From: Planctomonas sp. JC2975
Lineage (GTDB): Bacteria; Actinomycetota; Actinomycetes; Actinomycetales; Microbacteriaceae
Assembly (NCBI RefSeq): GCF_012985205.1
Contig: NZ_JABEKS010000001.1
Span: 1,798,001 to 1,862,000 of the forward strand
Direction: 5' to 3'
DNA length: 64,000 nucleotides
A program made the translations under genes and the position numbers. Below the pieces are notes generated by a model. That model was not told where the DNA came from. It was given only the letters and a program-made list of their open reading frames with translations, and ran no database searches. Of the stretch, positions 18,128-26,924 are shown piece after piece. Position 1 is the stretch's first letter; every line of letters starts with the position of its first letter.

Positions 18128-19345
18128 ATGGACACTGACGTTGCGGTCGTGGGGGCCGGCCCGTACGGCCTTTCGATCTCGGCTCACTTGACTCACAAGG
18201 GCGTGGCGACGCGGACCTACGGGGTGCCCATGGCCACCTGGAAGAACAACATGCCTGCTGGCATGCTCCTCAAGTCGGACGGCTTCGCCTCGAGCCTCGC
18301 CGCACCCGTCGACGGCTGGACCCTCGGCGAGCATTCGGAGCGAACAGGAGTCGTCTACGGCGACCGCGAGCCGCGCGTGACGCTCGACCAGTTCGCCGAC
18401 TACGCCCTCGACTTCCAGCGCCACTTCGTTCCCGAGCTGGACACGCGGCTCGTCTCCCGCCTCACCGCCGAAGATCGCGGTTACGCGCTGGACTTCGGCG
18501 ATGGCGAGACGGTGACGGCACGACGCGTCGTGATCGCCGTCGGCATCAGCCACTTCGCGTACGTGCCCGACCTGTTCTCGGAACTCGGCGACCACGTGAC
18601 GCACAGCGGAGCACACCGCACGTTCGACGAGTTCGCCGGAAAGCACGTTGCCGTGATCGGAGCCGGGTCCTCCGCGGTCGAAGTCTCTGCCGCGCTCGTC
18701 GACGCCGGTGCCCACGTCCACCTCATCGCGCGACGTGCCGAGATCCCGTTCTGGAATGTTCCACGGCCCGAAGACCTGCACCCGAGTCTGTGGATGCGCG
18801 TGCGCAACCCCTCATCGGGGCTCGGCCCCGGTCTGCGTTCCAAGCTCTGCGAAGAGCTTCCGGACGCCTACCGCCATCTCCCCAGCGACTTCCGGCTCGA
18901 GGTGCTGCGCAAGCACCTCGGACCCGTTTCGCCATGGTGGCTGCGGGACACGGTCATGAACAACGCAGACGTCCGCACACGCACGACCCCCACCGGTGCT
19001 CGCGTAGAGGACGGCCGCGTGATCCTCACCCTGGAATCGCCGGATGCTGGGGAATCCGCGCTCGAGGTCGACCACGTGATCTGCGCCACCGGTTACGCCG
19101 CGAACATCGACAAGCTTGCATTCCTGGATCCCGCGGTCGCAGGATCCATCAGACGAGTCGGTGCGATGCCCATGCTGTCCCACCACTTCGAGTCATCGAT
19201 GCCCGGCCTGTACTTCGCCGGCGCGGCAGCCGCAGGAACGTTCGGCCCACTGCTGCGTTTCGTCGTGGGAACCGAATTCACGTCACCGCGGATCGCCGCG
19301 CACCTCGGCCGACGGTCCGGCGGGGCCTCCGCGAGTCGGACGTGA
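18128..19345 (+). CDS. FAD/NAD(P)-dependent oxidoreductase (monooxygenase-like)
   Basis: 405 aa from ATG 18128, with GAGGAG six bases upstream. N-terminal FAD site GAGPYG (residues 9-14), a second dinucleotide site GAGSSAVEVS (near residue 177), and the late ICATGYAANIDKL motif are characteristic of flavin-containing/N-hydroxylating monooxygenase-type proteins (SidA/YpdA-like). TWKNNMPAGMLLKS is a conserved segment of this subgroup. It would oxidise a small amine or a pathway intermediate using NAD(P)H and O2. The GTGA overlap with the ATP-grasp gene says the two act together. Substrate unknown. Confidence 0.8.
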   Translation: MDTDVAVVGAGPYGLSISAHLTHKGVATRTYGVPMATWKNNMPAGMLLKSDGFASSLAAPVDGWTLGEHSERTGVVYGDREPRVTLDQFADYALDFQRHFVPELDTRLVSRLTAEDRGYALDFGDGETVTARRVVIAVGISHFAYVPDLFSELGDHVTHSGAHRTFDEFAGKHVAVIGAGSSAVEVSAALVDAGAHVHLIARRAEIPFWNVPRPEDLHPSLWMRVRNPSSGLGPGLRSKLCEELPDAYRHLPSDFRLEVLRKHLGPVSPWWLRDTVMNNADVRTRTTPTGARVEDGRVILTLESPDAGESALEVDHVICATGYAANIDKLAFLDPAVAGSIRRVGAMPMLSHHFESSMPGLYFAGAAAAGTFGPLLRFVVGTEFTSPRIAAHLGRRSGGASASRT

Positions 19346-20559
19346 GCGAGGACCGCAGTCCTCAACCCGAACCCCGACTGCTGCTGATCACGGGCCACCG
19401 ATGGCGTGACACCGCACGGCTGGCGCTCGCCGCCCGCGATGCGGGCTTCTCCGTGCACCTCCTGGGCCCGAAGGGCCATCCGCTGTACGGGATCTCGTGG
19501 ATCGAGTGCGCTGGAACTGTCGCACCACTCAGTTCGCGTGCGTCGGTCGCACGCGCGCTGAACTCGACACCGTTCGACTTCGTCGTCCCGGCCGACGATC
19601 TGGGCGCAGCCGCCCTGTTCGACGTGTACCAGCACGGCGACCTCGACGACAGGGCGTCGCAGACGGTGGAACTCTCCCTGGGCGACCCGCGAAGCTATGG
19701 GGTCCGCCACGACAGGGTCGAGATCGGACGGATCGCACACGGATCCGGAATCACCACACCCCTCACGTCCTCGATCACGGCGGCGAGCCTCGCGGACGTG
19801 GTCGACACGCTCGGGTTCCCCGCCGTTCTCAAGGTCGATGGGGGCTTCGGCGGCCAGCAGGTGAACATCGTCGGCGACCTCGACTCTGCACGATCGGCGT
19901 ACCGCACGCTGTCGAGGGCCCAGCCCATCGTCGAGGCTTTCGGACGCCTCGCACTGGACCACGACTCGTCGTTTCTCGAGTCGGCCGTGCGACGGACTCG
20001 ACCGACCGTGAGTGCGCAGCGCTTCGTGCAGGGCGCCCCCGCCACCCTGACTGCCGCGGCCTTGCACGGCCAGGTGCTGGATCTCGTGGCCGTCAGGGTC
20101 CTTCGCGCTCGACCCGGAAACGGGCCGGCGATGATCGTGGAGCCGATCACGGACGAGCGCATGGCTCACGCGGCCCGTGCGCTCGCCAGGGAGTTGGGCC
20201 TGTCCGGCTTCTTCGGACTCGATTTCATCCTGTCCCCCGACGGCTCCGTCGCTTCGCTGATCGAGCTGAACCCTCGCGCCACGCCCACCGCGCACCTGCG
20301 GCCGCCGGGCCTTGGTCGTCCGCTCTTCCACGCGATCGCGGACGCGCTGGGCCTGCATCCTCCCGCGCCTCCTTCCCCACTTCCGACAGGCGCGATCGTG
20401 CTCTTCCCACAACTGACGAGCCTCGACGACGTCGGCGCGGACGCCGCTGGCGCCTACCTCGACGTTCCTGCGGACGACGAAGTGATCGACCTCTGCACGT
20501 CCGCGGCGACTCCTCCGCCGGGCGGCCGGATCGAGCGCACCGTACGCAAGATCTTCTGA
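19342..20559 (+). CDS. ATP-grasp domain ligase
   Basis: 405 aa from GTG 19342, fixed by overlap with the flavin gene stop (GTGA). The N-terminal Rossmann-like region (LLLITGHRWRDTARLALAA, DFVVPADDLGAAALF) precedes an ATP-grasp fold: FPAVLKVDGGFGGQQVNIV is the phosphate-binding loop, and GLDFILSPDGSVASLIELNPR holds the metal-binding E-x-N-P-R motif. Such enzymes join a carboxylate to an amine or thiol through an acyl-phosphate. Together with the flavin enzyme it may make or attach an amino-acid-like decoration to the glycan (inference). No carrier protein or peptide precursor is adjacent. It converges on the PIG-L gene (27 bp gap). Confidence 0.82.
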   Translation: MSEDRSPQPEPRLLLITGHRWRDTARLALAARDAGFSVHLLGPKGHPLYGISWIECAGTVAPLSSRASVARALNSTPFDFVVPADDLGAAALFDVYQHGDLDDRASQTVELSLGDPRSYGVRHDRVEIGRIAHGSGITTPLTSSITAASLADVVDTLGFPAVLKVDGGFGGQQVNIVGDLDSARSAYRTLSRAQPIVEAFGRLALDHDSSFLESAVRRTRPTVSAQRFVQGAPATLTAAALHGQVLDLVAVRVLRARPGNGPAMIVEPITDERMAHAARALARELGLSGFFGLDFILSPDGSVASLIELNPRATPTAHLRPPGLGRPLFHAIADALGLHPPAPPSPLPTGAIVLFPQLTSLDDVGADAAGAYLDVPADDEVIDLCTSAATPPPGGRIERTVRKIF

Positions 20560-20586
20560 TCGACCGGCCGTGCCGCCGAGAAAGAC

Positions 20587-21231
20587 TCAGCGCAGAGACA
20601 GGGCCAGCTTGCCGACGGAGAACGCTTCCGCGTAACGGCTCTGGGTCTCCGCGCCGCGCAGCCGCATGATGCCGAAGAAGAAGTCTTCGTCCCACCAGTC
20701 CCGATGACGCTGGCTGGGGAACGAGTCGTGCAGGCGCCTCACCTTGCTGGCCGCCAACTCGCGAGTCAGCGGAACATAGACGGATGGACGGCCGAGGTCC
20801 CCGTCCCACTTCGGGATCTCATAGTGCAGAATCAGGGGTCCTCGCCACACGGTCGACACCAGACTTCCGATCAGCGCGTGGTCCTGATGCGCGTCGTCGG
20901 CCCGCGGGGCCAGAACCAGATCGGGCTCAGGCCCCATGTCGCGGAACGAGTGCAGGGCGTCCTTCGTCTCACCCCAATGCTCGGGCAGGCGCGCATCCGG
21001 TAGTCCTCCGAAGACCGGAGGATGCGGCACGCCGAACCTTCTGGCTGCGGCGATCGCCTCGGCCTGCCGCTCTTCGGTTCCGGTCAGCACGAGAGTTCGG
21101 ATGTCGATGTCGTCGCGCTCGGCCAGTCCGAGCAGCGTGCCTCCGCAACCTATCTCGATGTCGTCCGGATGCGCGCCGATCGCGAAGACGGTGAGCGGAC
21201 CGGATGGCAGCGCGAGGGCAATGCCCGTCAC
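20587..21231 (-). CDS. PIG-L/LmbE family deacetylase
   Basis: 214 aa from GTG 21231, overlapping the stop of the upstream nucleotidyltransferase (GTGA). The zinc motif AHPDDIEIGCGGT (19-31) and the later DDAHQDHALIGSL (His zinc ligand) are those of GlcNAc de-N-acetylases of the MshB/LmbE type. Its position behind a sugar-1-phosphate nucleotidyltransferase suggests it deacetylates an N-acetylated nucleotide sugar or glycan intermediate. A role in mycothiol synthesis is less likely because of the linkage and the shorter length than MshB. Confidence 0.88.
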   Translation of the reverse strand: MTGIALALPSGPLTVFAIGAHPDDIEIGCGGTLLGLAERDDIDIRTLVLTGTEERQAEAIAAARRFGVPHPPVFGGLPDARLPEHWGETKDALHSFRDMGPEPDLVLAPRADDAHQDHALIGSLVSTVWRGPLILHYEIPKWDGDLGRPSVYVPLTRELAASKVRRLHDSFPSQRHRDWWDEDFFFGIMRLRGAETQSRYAEAFSVGKLALSLR

Positions 21232-22064
21232 GGAGCGATCGCCACCTGCGCGTCAACGAGCGCCTGAGCCTCTACCGCCACCTGTTGTGCGTCGACATGC
21301 CATAACTCCCACGGCGCAGCGCCGCTCGCGTGGAGTTCCTCGAGATAGGCACGTTCCTTCAGCGTGTCCATACACGCCCAGAATCCCGTGTACTTGTTCG
21401 CCGTGAAGCGCCCTTCGGCCGCCGCCCGAACGCATCCGTCCGTAACGAGATCGTCCCCGGGTTCCAGATAGTCGAAGATGCCCTGCCGCAGAACGAAGAA
21501 GCCCCCGTTGATCCACATGTTCATGCCGGCGACGGGCGACAGACCTCGCATCGTGCCGTCCTCGTCGAACCCGATCACATGGAACGAGTCCTGCGGCGGA
21601 ACGGCGACAAGGCTCCCCACCTGGTCGGCCGGAAGCGAGTCGATCATGTTGTTGATCGGAGCGGTGGTCAGCACATCGCCGTAGTTCGCCAGGAACATCT
21701 CGTCGCCTTCGAGGTACGGCCGCACCCTCCTCAGCCGTTCGCCGATCGACGTGTGCAGGCCGGTATCCACGAACGTGATGCGCCAGTCCGAGATATCCGT
21801 GCTCAGCATCTGGATGTCTCGGCCTCCATCGCTGAGCACGAAGTCGTTGGATGCCGTCTCCCGATAGTCCAGGAAATAGCTCTTCACGGCGTTGGCGCCG
21901 TATCCCAGGCAGAGGATGAAGTCGGTGTGGCCGTGGTACGCGTACCACCGCATGATGTGCCAGAGGATCGGACGATCGCCGATCGTCGTCATGGGTTTCG
22001 GCGCCGACTGATTGTCGGCCCTGATGCGCATGCCCATGCCGCCGCAGAACAACACGACCTTCAT
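21228..22064 (-). CDS. Sugar-1-phosphate nucleotidyltransferase (RfbF-like)
   Basis: 278 aa from ATG 22064 with GGAGG five bases upstream. The nucleotidyltransferase loop is LFCGGMGMRIR, where the usual GGxGTR has Met for Thr. It is followed by APKPMTTIGDRPILWHIM and DFILCLGYGANAVKSYF, the pattern of the glucose-1-phosphate cytidylyltransferase family. VNGGFFVL-like INGGFFVLRQGIFDYL and YTGFWACMDTLKE also match. It would make CDP-glucose or a related NDP-sugar. The dehydratase RfbG and the aminase RfbH are not in the window. It overlaps the PIG-L gene and faces away from the FMN oxidase. Confidence 0.8.
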   Translation of the reverse strand: MKVVLFCGGMGMRIRADNQSAPKPMTTIGDRPILWHIMRWYAYHGHTDFILCLGYGANAVKSYFLDYRETASNDFVLSDGGRDIQMLSTDISDWRITFVDTGLHTSIGERLRRVRPYLEGDEMFLANYGDVLTTAPINNMIDSLPADQVGSLVAVPPQDSFHVIGFDEDGTMRGLSPVAGMNMWINGGFFVLRQGIFDYLEPGDDLVTDGCVRAAAEGRFTANKYTGFWACMDTLKERAYLEELHASGAAPWELWHVDAQQVAVEAQALVDAQVAIAP

Positions 22065-22308
22065 GTGTACCTCCAGCCGGCATTACGGCCGCCCTAATCC
22101 GGTTCAGGCGAAAGTGAGCGGCCGGTCCGCGCCATGCGGTTGCATGCCGCATAAGCCGCACCCGCTGTCAGCGTATCCGTGAGACTTGCTCGATTTCCCG
22201 TCCCCATTCGGGGTCCAATGTCGTTCGCACCTCCGGTGCCGCCGTGCGAACTGGACCCGTCCGACCATCGGCGCACGTCTCTGACTTGGGCTCTGCGAGG
22301 ATGGCGCC

Positions 22309-23355
22309 GTGGAATACGAAGCATTGCGCGATGCCGCGCGGGCGGCGCTGTCTCCGACCGGGTGGCAGTTCTACTCGAGCGTCGCGGGGGGAGATCCGGA
22401 CACCGATCACGACGCGTGGCAGCGTCTGCACGTGCTTCCCCGAATGTTCGCGGGACTCGCATCGGTGGATGTCTCGGTGCGGTTGCCGGTCGCCGCGCAT
22501 CGGGGAGGAGCGATACTGCCTTCCCCGTTCGTTGTAGCGCCAACGGCCGCACAGCAGCTGGCGCATCCTGATGGGGAGAGCGCAACGGCCACTGCGGCAG
22601 GGTCCGCGGGCGCTCTCATGATCTATTCGAGCTCCGCGACCGTCGAGGTGAGTGAGTTCGCCCAAAGCGCCACCGGTCCGTGGTGGGCGCAGGTGTACTT
22701 CATGAAAGATCGCGGCCTCACGAAGGACTATGTCGAGCGGGCCGTTGCGGCGGGCGCCGGCGCGCTCGTGCTCACCCTCGACTATCCCGGAACCATCGCG
22801 AGCCCTGGTTTCCGTTCTGCGACTCGCTCGAAGATGGGTGTGCGGCCCGCCAACTACCCGAGTCTGGATTGGTCAGAAATGGCCGACGAAATGGATCCTG
22901 CGATCACGACGGACCATATCGCCGCGCTCGCCGATATGTCCGGCCTTCCCGTGCATGTGAAGGGGATCATGCGAGCCAGCGACGCAGCCCGGGCCATACA
23001 AGGAGGAGCGTCGGGGATCATCGTCTCCAACCACGGTCGCCGTCAGGTACCAGGCGTCGCTTCGACGGCAGCGGTGCTCGCTGAGGTCGTGGACGAAGTC
23101 GCCGCCGAAGCCCCTGTGATCGTTGACGGCGGCATCCGTCATGGGGTCGACGCACTGCGCGCGATCGCTCTGGGGGCCACACTCGTCGGGATCGGCCGGC
23201 CGATCCTCTGGGGCCTCGCCACAGAAGGCGCCACAGGAGTCGAAGGTGTCCTCTTGGGGCTGGCGGAAGAGCTCCGCAACACCATGGCGTCATGCGGCGC
23301 CCCAACGCTCGCTTCGCTCGACCGCGGATTTCTGCACAATGGCCCCCGTGTCTAA
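22309..23355 (+). CDS. FMN-dependent alpha-hydroxy-acid oxidase/dehydrogenase
   Basis: 348 aa from GTG 22309 with GAGGA seven bases upstream. TIM-barrel family landmarks: PFVVAPTAAQQLAHPDGE, WAQVYFMKDRGLTKDYV, VHVKGIMRASDA (flavin Lys), the active-site SNHGRRQ (His and Arg of the S-N-H-G-[GAS]-R-[QR] motif) and VIVDGGIRHGVDALRAIALGA for the FMN phosphate. It oxidises a 2-hydroxy acid such as lactate or glycolate. Nothing in the flanking glycan genes explains it; it may be a cargo gene at the left end of the composition-shifted stretch. Confidence 0.85.
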   Translation: MEYEALRDAARAALSPTGWQFYSSVAGGDPDTDHDAWQRLHVLPRMFAGLASVDVSVRLPVAAHRGGAILPSPFVVAPTAAQQLAHPDGESATATAAGSAGALMIYSSSATVEVSEFAQSATGPWWAQVYFMKDRGLTKDYVERAVAAGAGALVLTLDYPGTIASPGFRSATRSKMGVRPANYPSLDWSEMADEMDPAITTDHIAALADMSGLPVHVKGIMRASDAARAIQGGASGIIVSNHGRRQVPGVASTAAVLAEVVDEVAAEAPVIVDGGIRHGVDALRAIALGATLVGIGRPILWGLATEGATGVEGVLLGLAEELRNTMASCGAPTLASLDRGFLHNGPRV

Positions 23356-23569
23356 GAAGCCGTGACGCGCAGAATGCTGCTGACGGCACTCGCGTCTCGG
23401 GAGGCTGCAGCTGCAGGCGGCACGATCCACGACAGTTGCCCGACCCATGGCCAGGTAACCGACCACCCAGAAGGGCGTCCTGAGCGCGACCACACCGAAC
23501 GTTGGGCGAGAGCGACTGCCCTCATAGGATGACGAAACAGACGTTGGCCGCGAGGAAGATGAGGCGACG

Positions 23570-24511
23570 ATGGCTGCAAAGCCTCAAGGAACAAAACCGA
23601 AAGTGTCGGTGGTTCTCGCGACGAGTCGCGCTGATTCGTCTCCGTTCCTCGAGGCGGCAGTTGAATCCGTCCTGCATCAGGACTATTCGTTGTTCGAGCT
23701 TCTCATTGTGGATGACGGTAGCCCGAGTTCACACGCCATCTCACGACTCGTGCAGACAGATCCACGAATCAACTCCATTCGGGTTAGCGGAATTGGCGTG
23801 GCTCGTGCAAGGAATATCGGCGCGAATCACACTGAGGGCAGCTTGATCGCATTCCTCGATGACGATGATCTATGGGAATCTGATCGACTCACCAGACACC
23901 TGGCAGTAATGGATTCCAATCCCAACGCGGTGATTTCCTATTGTCGCATGAAGACGATCGACGAAACCGGCCGCGAAATAGCGCCTGGCGACCAGACACC
24001 CGTCAGAGACATTCATGACGTTTATCGACGAACCACTGGAATCCTCATGCCCAACATGGTGATCCGCCGCAGCGCTTTCATTCAGGTCGGTGGGTTCGAT
24101 CCTGCCTTCGAAATTGCTGAGGACTTGGATCTCCTCCTGCGACTCGCGAAAGTTGGAAATGTGGCATTCGTGGACGGTCGTCCTCTGGTGTCGTATCGCA
24201 GTCACGCAGACAATACGACCCTGCGCCATCGCGATGTCGCTGTGTCGGTGAAAGCCGTCCTCCAACTTCACAAGTGGGCTGCGCTCCAGCGGAACGACCG
24301 AGTACTCGCTGCGGACCTCGCCAGCAGCATCAGAGCGAACGGACGGTACGCGGCATGGGGAACTTCCCGTGCCGTGCGGGGTCTCGTCCGCAATGGGCAC
24401 ATCGGTTCCGCGATCTCCGAGATCGCGTGGGCCGCCCGGTTCGCGCCTGGTGCCCCCGTCAGCTGGCTGGCACGTCGCATCGGCCCCGGCCGCAGAGCGA
24501 AGACTCAATAG
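23570..24511 (+). CDS. Glycosyltransferase family 2 (paralogue of 26925-27884)
   Basis: 313 aa; ATG preceded by GAGG at five bases. GT2 features: VSVVLATSRADSSPFLEAAV, ELLIVDDGSP, GVARARNIGANHTEG, IAFLDDDDLWESDRL (DDDD metal/nucleotide site) and the acceptor-side MPNMVIRRSAFIQVGGFDP. It closely tracks the protein at 26925: both share SYCR, TID, DIHDVxR, TTGI, MPN and the IRRxAFxxVGGF segment. No membrane span. A TAGGAT box lies about 40 bp upstream. Codon use is visibly less GC-extreme than in the exporter or str genes. Confidence 0.87.
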   Translation: MAAKPQGTKPKVSVVLATSRADSSPFLEAAVESVLHQDYSLFELLIVDDGSPSSHAISRLVQTDPRINSIRVSGIGVARARNIGANHTEGSLIAFLDDDDLWESDRLTRHLAVMDSNPNAVISYCRMKTIDETGREIAPGDQTPVRDIHDVYRRTTGILMPNMVIRRSAFIQVGGFDPAFEIAEDLDLLLRLAKVGNVAFVDGRPLVSYRSHADNTTLRHRDVAVSVKAVLQLHKWAALQRNDRVLAADLASSIRANGRYAAWGTSRAVRGLVRNGHIGSAISEIAWAARFAPGAPVSWLARRIGPGRRAKTQ

Positions 24512-24676
24512 AGACGAGTCGCCGTGGCCACCCGTTCGACGAAGCTCGCGTGCCGTCAAATGGGGGCACGCGGCAGACAGGAACTGGATTACCATATCTG
24601 AGAGAACACTCAGGCGGCTACGGAAGTGCATGCCCCGGACTTTAGTCCGGCAGCATCGTTATTCGGGGGTTTCATC

Positions 24677-25723
24677 GTGCATGCGACAGTTCCCCCTTTG
24701 ATCTCCGTTATTGTGCCGGTTTACAATGCCGCAGAAACTATCGGCGAGCAGTTGGACGCACTCGCAAGGCAAGTCGTTGACGTGCCGTGGGAGATTCTGG
24801 TCTGTGACAACGGATCGACAGATCAAACTCGTGCCGTTGTCGAGCAATGGCGCGCAAAACTACCGCAACTACGCCTGATCGACGCTTCTCGACGTCGTGG
24901 GGCATCGGCTGCTAGAAACGTCGGCGCCGCGGCGAGCGGTGCGCCCTACCTCGTATTCTGCGACGCCGATGACGTGGTAGCGGATGATTGGCTGCTGGCA
25001 TTCTCGTCCGCACTTGAGCGGGCGCCCTACGTCGGCGGTCAGGTCGAGTTTGATCGGCTCAATTCTCGAGGAAACGCTTCCGTTACCTGGAGTCACTCCG
25101 GCCCGTTCGTATTCAAGCTGGAAGTGCTCCCCGATTTCCCCGCGACCGGATCCGGCAGCTTCGGAATACGTCGGGATCTCTACTGCGAGGTGAATGGCTT
25201 CGACGAAGACCTCAGGACTTGCGAGGATGCCGACCTCGCGTGGCGCATTCAGCTCGCCGGTTATCCGCTGTCCATTTGCGATGCCGAGTATCACCTCCGG
25301 CAACGCCGGTCTCTCCGCAAGATCGCCCGACAGTCCTACAGCTGGGGCACCGGACAAGCGGTGCTCAGCTACCGCTATGCACGAGTCATCAGAGCAATCG
25401 GTGACCTGAACCCACCGACGGACCCGTCAAGCACTTCCAGGCCACCCATCGAGGTGATCTCGAGTGGTGGTAGGTGGCTTCGGGCCAAGTTGGCGGCCGC
25501 ATTCCGCCGACTCGCTGCAGGAGAGATCAAACCATTGATTGCCAATGCGACCTGGCAAGTGGGACATCAGCTCGGCCGGCGATTCGGAAAACCCGACACC
25601 AACGTGACCCAGATCGACCCGCCCCCGAATCTCAACGACATCCTGATTCGTGTTCGGCGTCAGCCTTGGGTCCCGTTGGCTCGAGAGGAAACGGCAAGGC
25701 CACCAGAGTCCGCGGGCGCTTAG
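24677..25723 (+). CDS. Glycosyltransferase family 2
   Basis: About 348 aa from GTG 24677 (GGGGG seven bases upstream); an in-frame GTG at 24626 is the alternative and has only a weak site. LISVIVPVYNAAETIGEQL opens the GT2 fold; DNGSTDQTRAVVEQW, GASAARNVGAAASG and VFCDADDVVADDWL (DAD) follow, and GFDEDLRTCEDADLAWRIQ is the acceptor/base region. The C-terminal third (SYSWGTGQAVLSYRYA...) is like that of family members acting on lipid-linked acceptors. Converges on the deacetylase gene. Confidence 0.85.
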   Translation: MHATVPPLISVIVPVYNAAETIGEQLDALARQVVDVPWEILVCDNGSTDQTRAVVEQWRAKLPQLRLIDASRRRGASAARNVGAAASGAPYLVFCDADDVVADDWLLAFSSALERAPYVGGQVEFDRLNSRGNASVTWSHSGPFVFKLEVLPDFPATGSGSFGIRRDLYCEVNGFDEDLRTCEDADLAWRIQLAGYPLSICDAEYHLRQRRSLRKIARQSYSWGTGQAVLSYRYARVIRAIGDLNPPTDPSSTSRPPIEVISSGGRWLRAKLAAAFRRLAAGEIKPLIANATWQVGHQLGRRFGKPDTNVTQIDPPPNLNDILIRVRRQPWVPLAREETARPPESAGA

Positions 25724-25845
25724 TGCGTCTCAGCCACGAGTGTGAGAGCGCGCGTCAGCCTGTACATGCGGCGCCGGTTCACGTGCGGACACGCGAGTGA
25801 CGTGAGAACGCTGCGCGCCTCCCAACGTGCCGTGGGACCCACCGG

Positions 25846-26682
25846 TCACTTCATGTCCTTCGACAAGTCCCCATTTCGCTCGCCCATACGTGAATACCGC
25901 GCGATACTGCGCACGCGCTGGTACGAATCGAACATGTCACTGACCCCGACGGCCTGATACCCGCCTTCGTCGAGCAGGTCCAGAACGTTCTCGAGAAGCC
26001 CCACACGGTCGTAGTCATCGGGCTCGTCCGGGGTGGGGAGCGTCTCTGGATCGCCGCGATTGTCATGGAGCAGCAGAATACTGCCGGGAAATGCGCCCGA
26101 CACCGAGCGGGCGGCGATCACTTCTTTGCCGCCGCCTTCCCAATCCCGAGAGTCATCGGACCACATCACCAGTTCCAACCCGAGACGCATCAGACGAATG
26201 GCATCCTGCAGACGGTATTCTCCGTAAGGCGGCCGATACAATCGGATCCGCGTCCCGACAATCGATTCAACGTACTCCTTCGCACGTCGCACTTTGTCCG
26301 CACCCTCGCGCGGAGACATCGTGCGCAACGAGCGGTGATCGATACCGTGCAGCGCTACTTCGTGACCATCTTCGACGATTCTCCGTGCGATTTCCGGATA
26401 AAGCTTCACCTGCGCGGCCAAAACGAAGAATGTGGCCGTCGCGCCCCGCGCAGAGAGTGCATCAAGAATCAAAGGAGTATGAATGGGATGCGGACCGTCA
26501 TCGTACGTGAGCGCCAAGATGCGCTCCGCGGTATTCACACAGAAAGTACCGAGCCACGAGCTAACGATCGGGGGAAGGGCGAATGGCGCAATGGACGCAC
26601 TAGCGAAGTTTCCGCCGTCCGATCCCGCGGCGCCCTCGATGTTCTGCATCCGAACCACAACGGGCCAAGGCGGGCGCTTCAT
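25846..26682 (-). CDS. Polysaccharide deacetylase (NodB domain, CE4)
   Basis: 278 aa from ATG 26682 (MKRPPWPVVVRMQN) because GGGGAG lies eight bases before it; an ATG 15 nt further out has no such site. CE4 motif 1 LTYDDGPH (catalytic Asp and metal Asp), motif 2 ALHGIDHRS (metal His pair), motif 3 RPPYGEYR, and ILLLHDN near the C-terminus (motif 5). These metal enzymes remove N-acetyl groups from GlcNAc-type sugars. No signal peptide or membrane segment is evident, so the substrate may be a cytoplasmic, lipid-linked sugar. Divergent from the GT2 at 26925. Confidence 0.88.
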   Translation of the reverse strand: MKRPPWPVVVRMQNIEGAAGSDGGNFASASIAPFALPPIVSSWLGTFCVNTAERILALTYDDGPHPIHTPLILDALSARGATATFFVLAAQVKLYPEIARRIVEDGHEVALHGIDHRSLRTMSPREGADKVRRAKEYVESIVGTRIRLYRPPYGEYRLQDAIRLMRLGLELVMWSDDSRDWEGGGKEVIAARSVSGAFPGSILLLHDNRGDPETLPTPDEPDDYDRVGLLENVLDLLDEGGYQAVGVSDMFDSYQRVRSIARYSRMGERNGDLSKDMK

Positions 26683-26910
26683 GTCTCGTCTCCCCATGTT
26701 CGTCCGGCAAGAAATACATTGGCGTTGATCACGGCAATCGACCCACCCGCGTGATGAAGTCCCAGTTGCTCCACGTTAGCAACGCATTGGTCGCACGCGA
26801 GCGCAGGAGGCCCACTCAATCCGATTGATACATCGCATGGTGCGGGTCGCGATGATTCGGCCACCTCGCGCTATCATACGACGAAACCGTCCGGACGACT
26901 CGGAAACGAT

Positions 26911-26924
26911 TACAATGACGTGTT
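26911..26924 (+). promoter_or_regulatory. Candidate leaderless promoter of the GT2 gene at 26925
   Basis: TACAAT at 26911-26916 is a near-consensus -10 box and lies eight bases before the ATG. The gene has no ribosome-binding site. The spacing puts the transcription start at the start codon. No clear -35. Confidence 0.5.
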
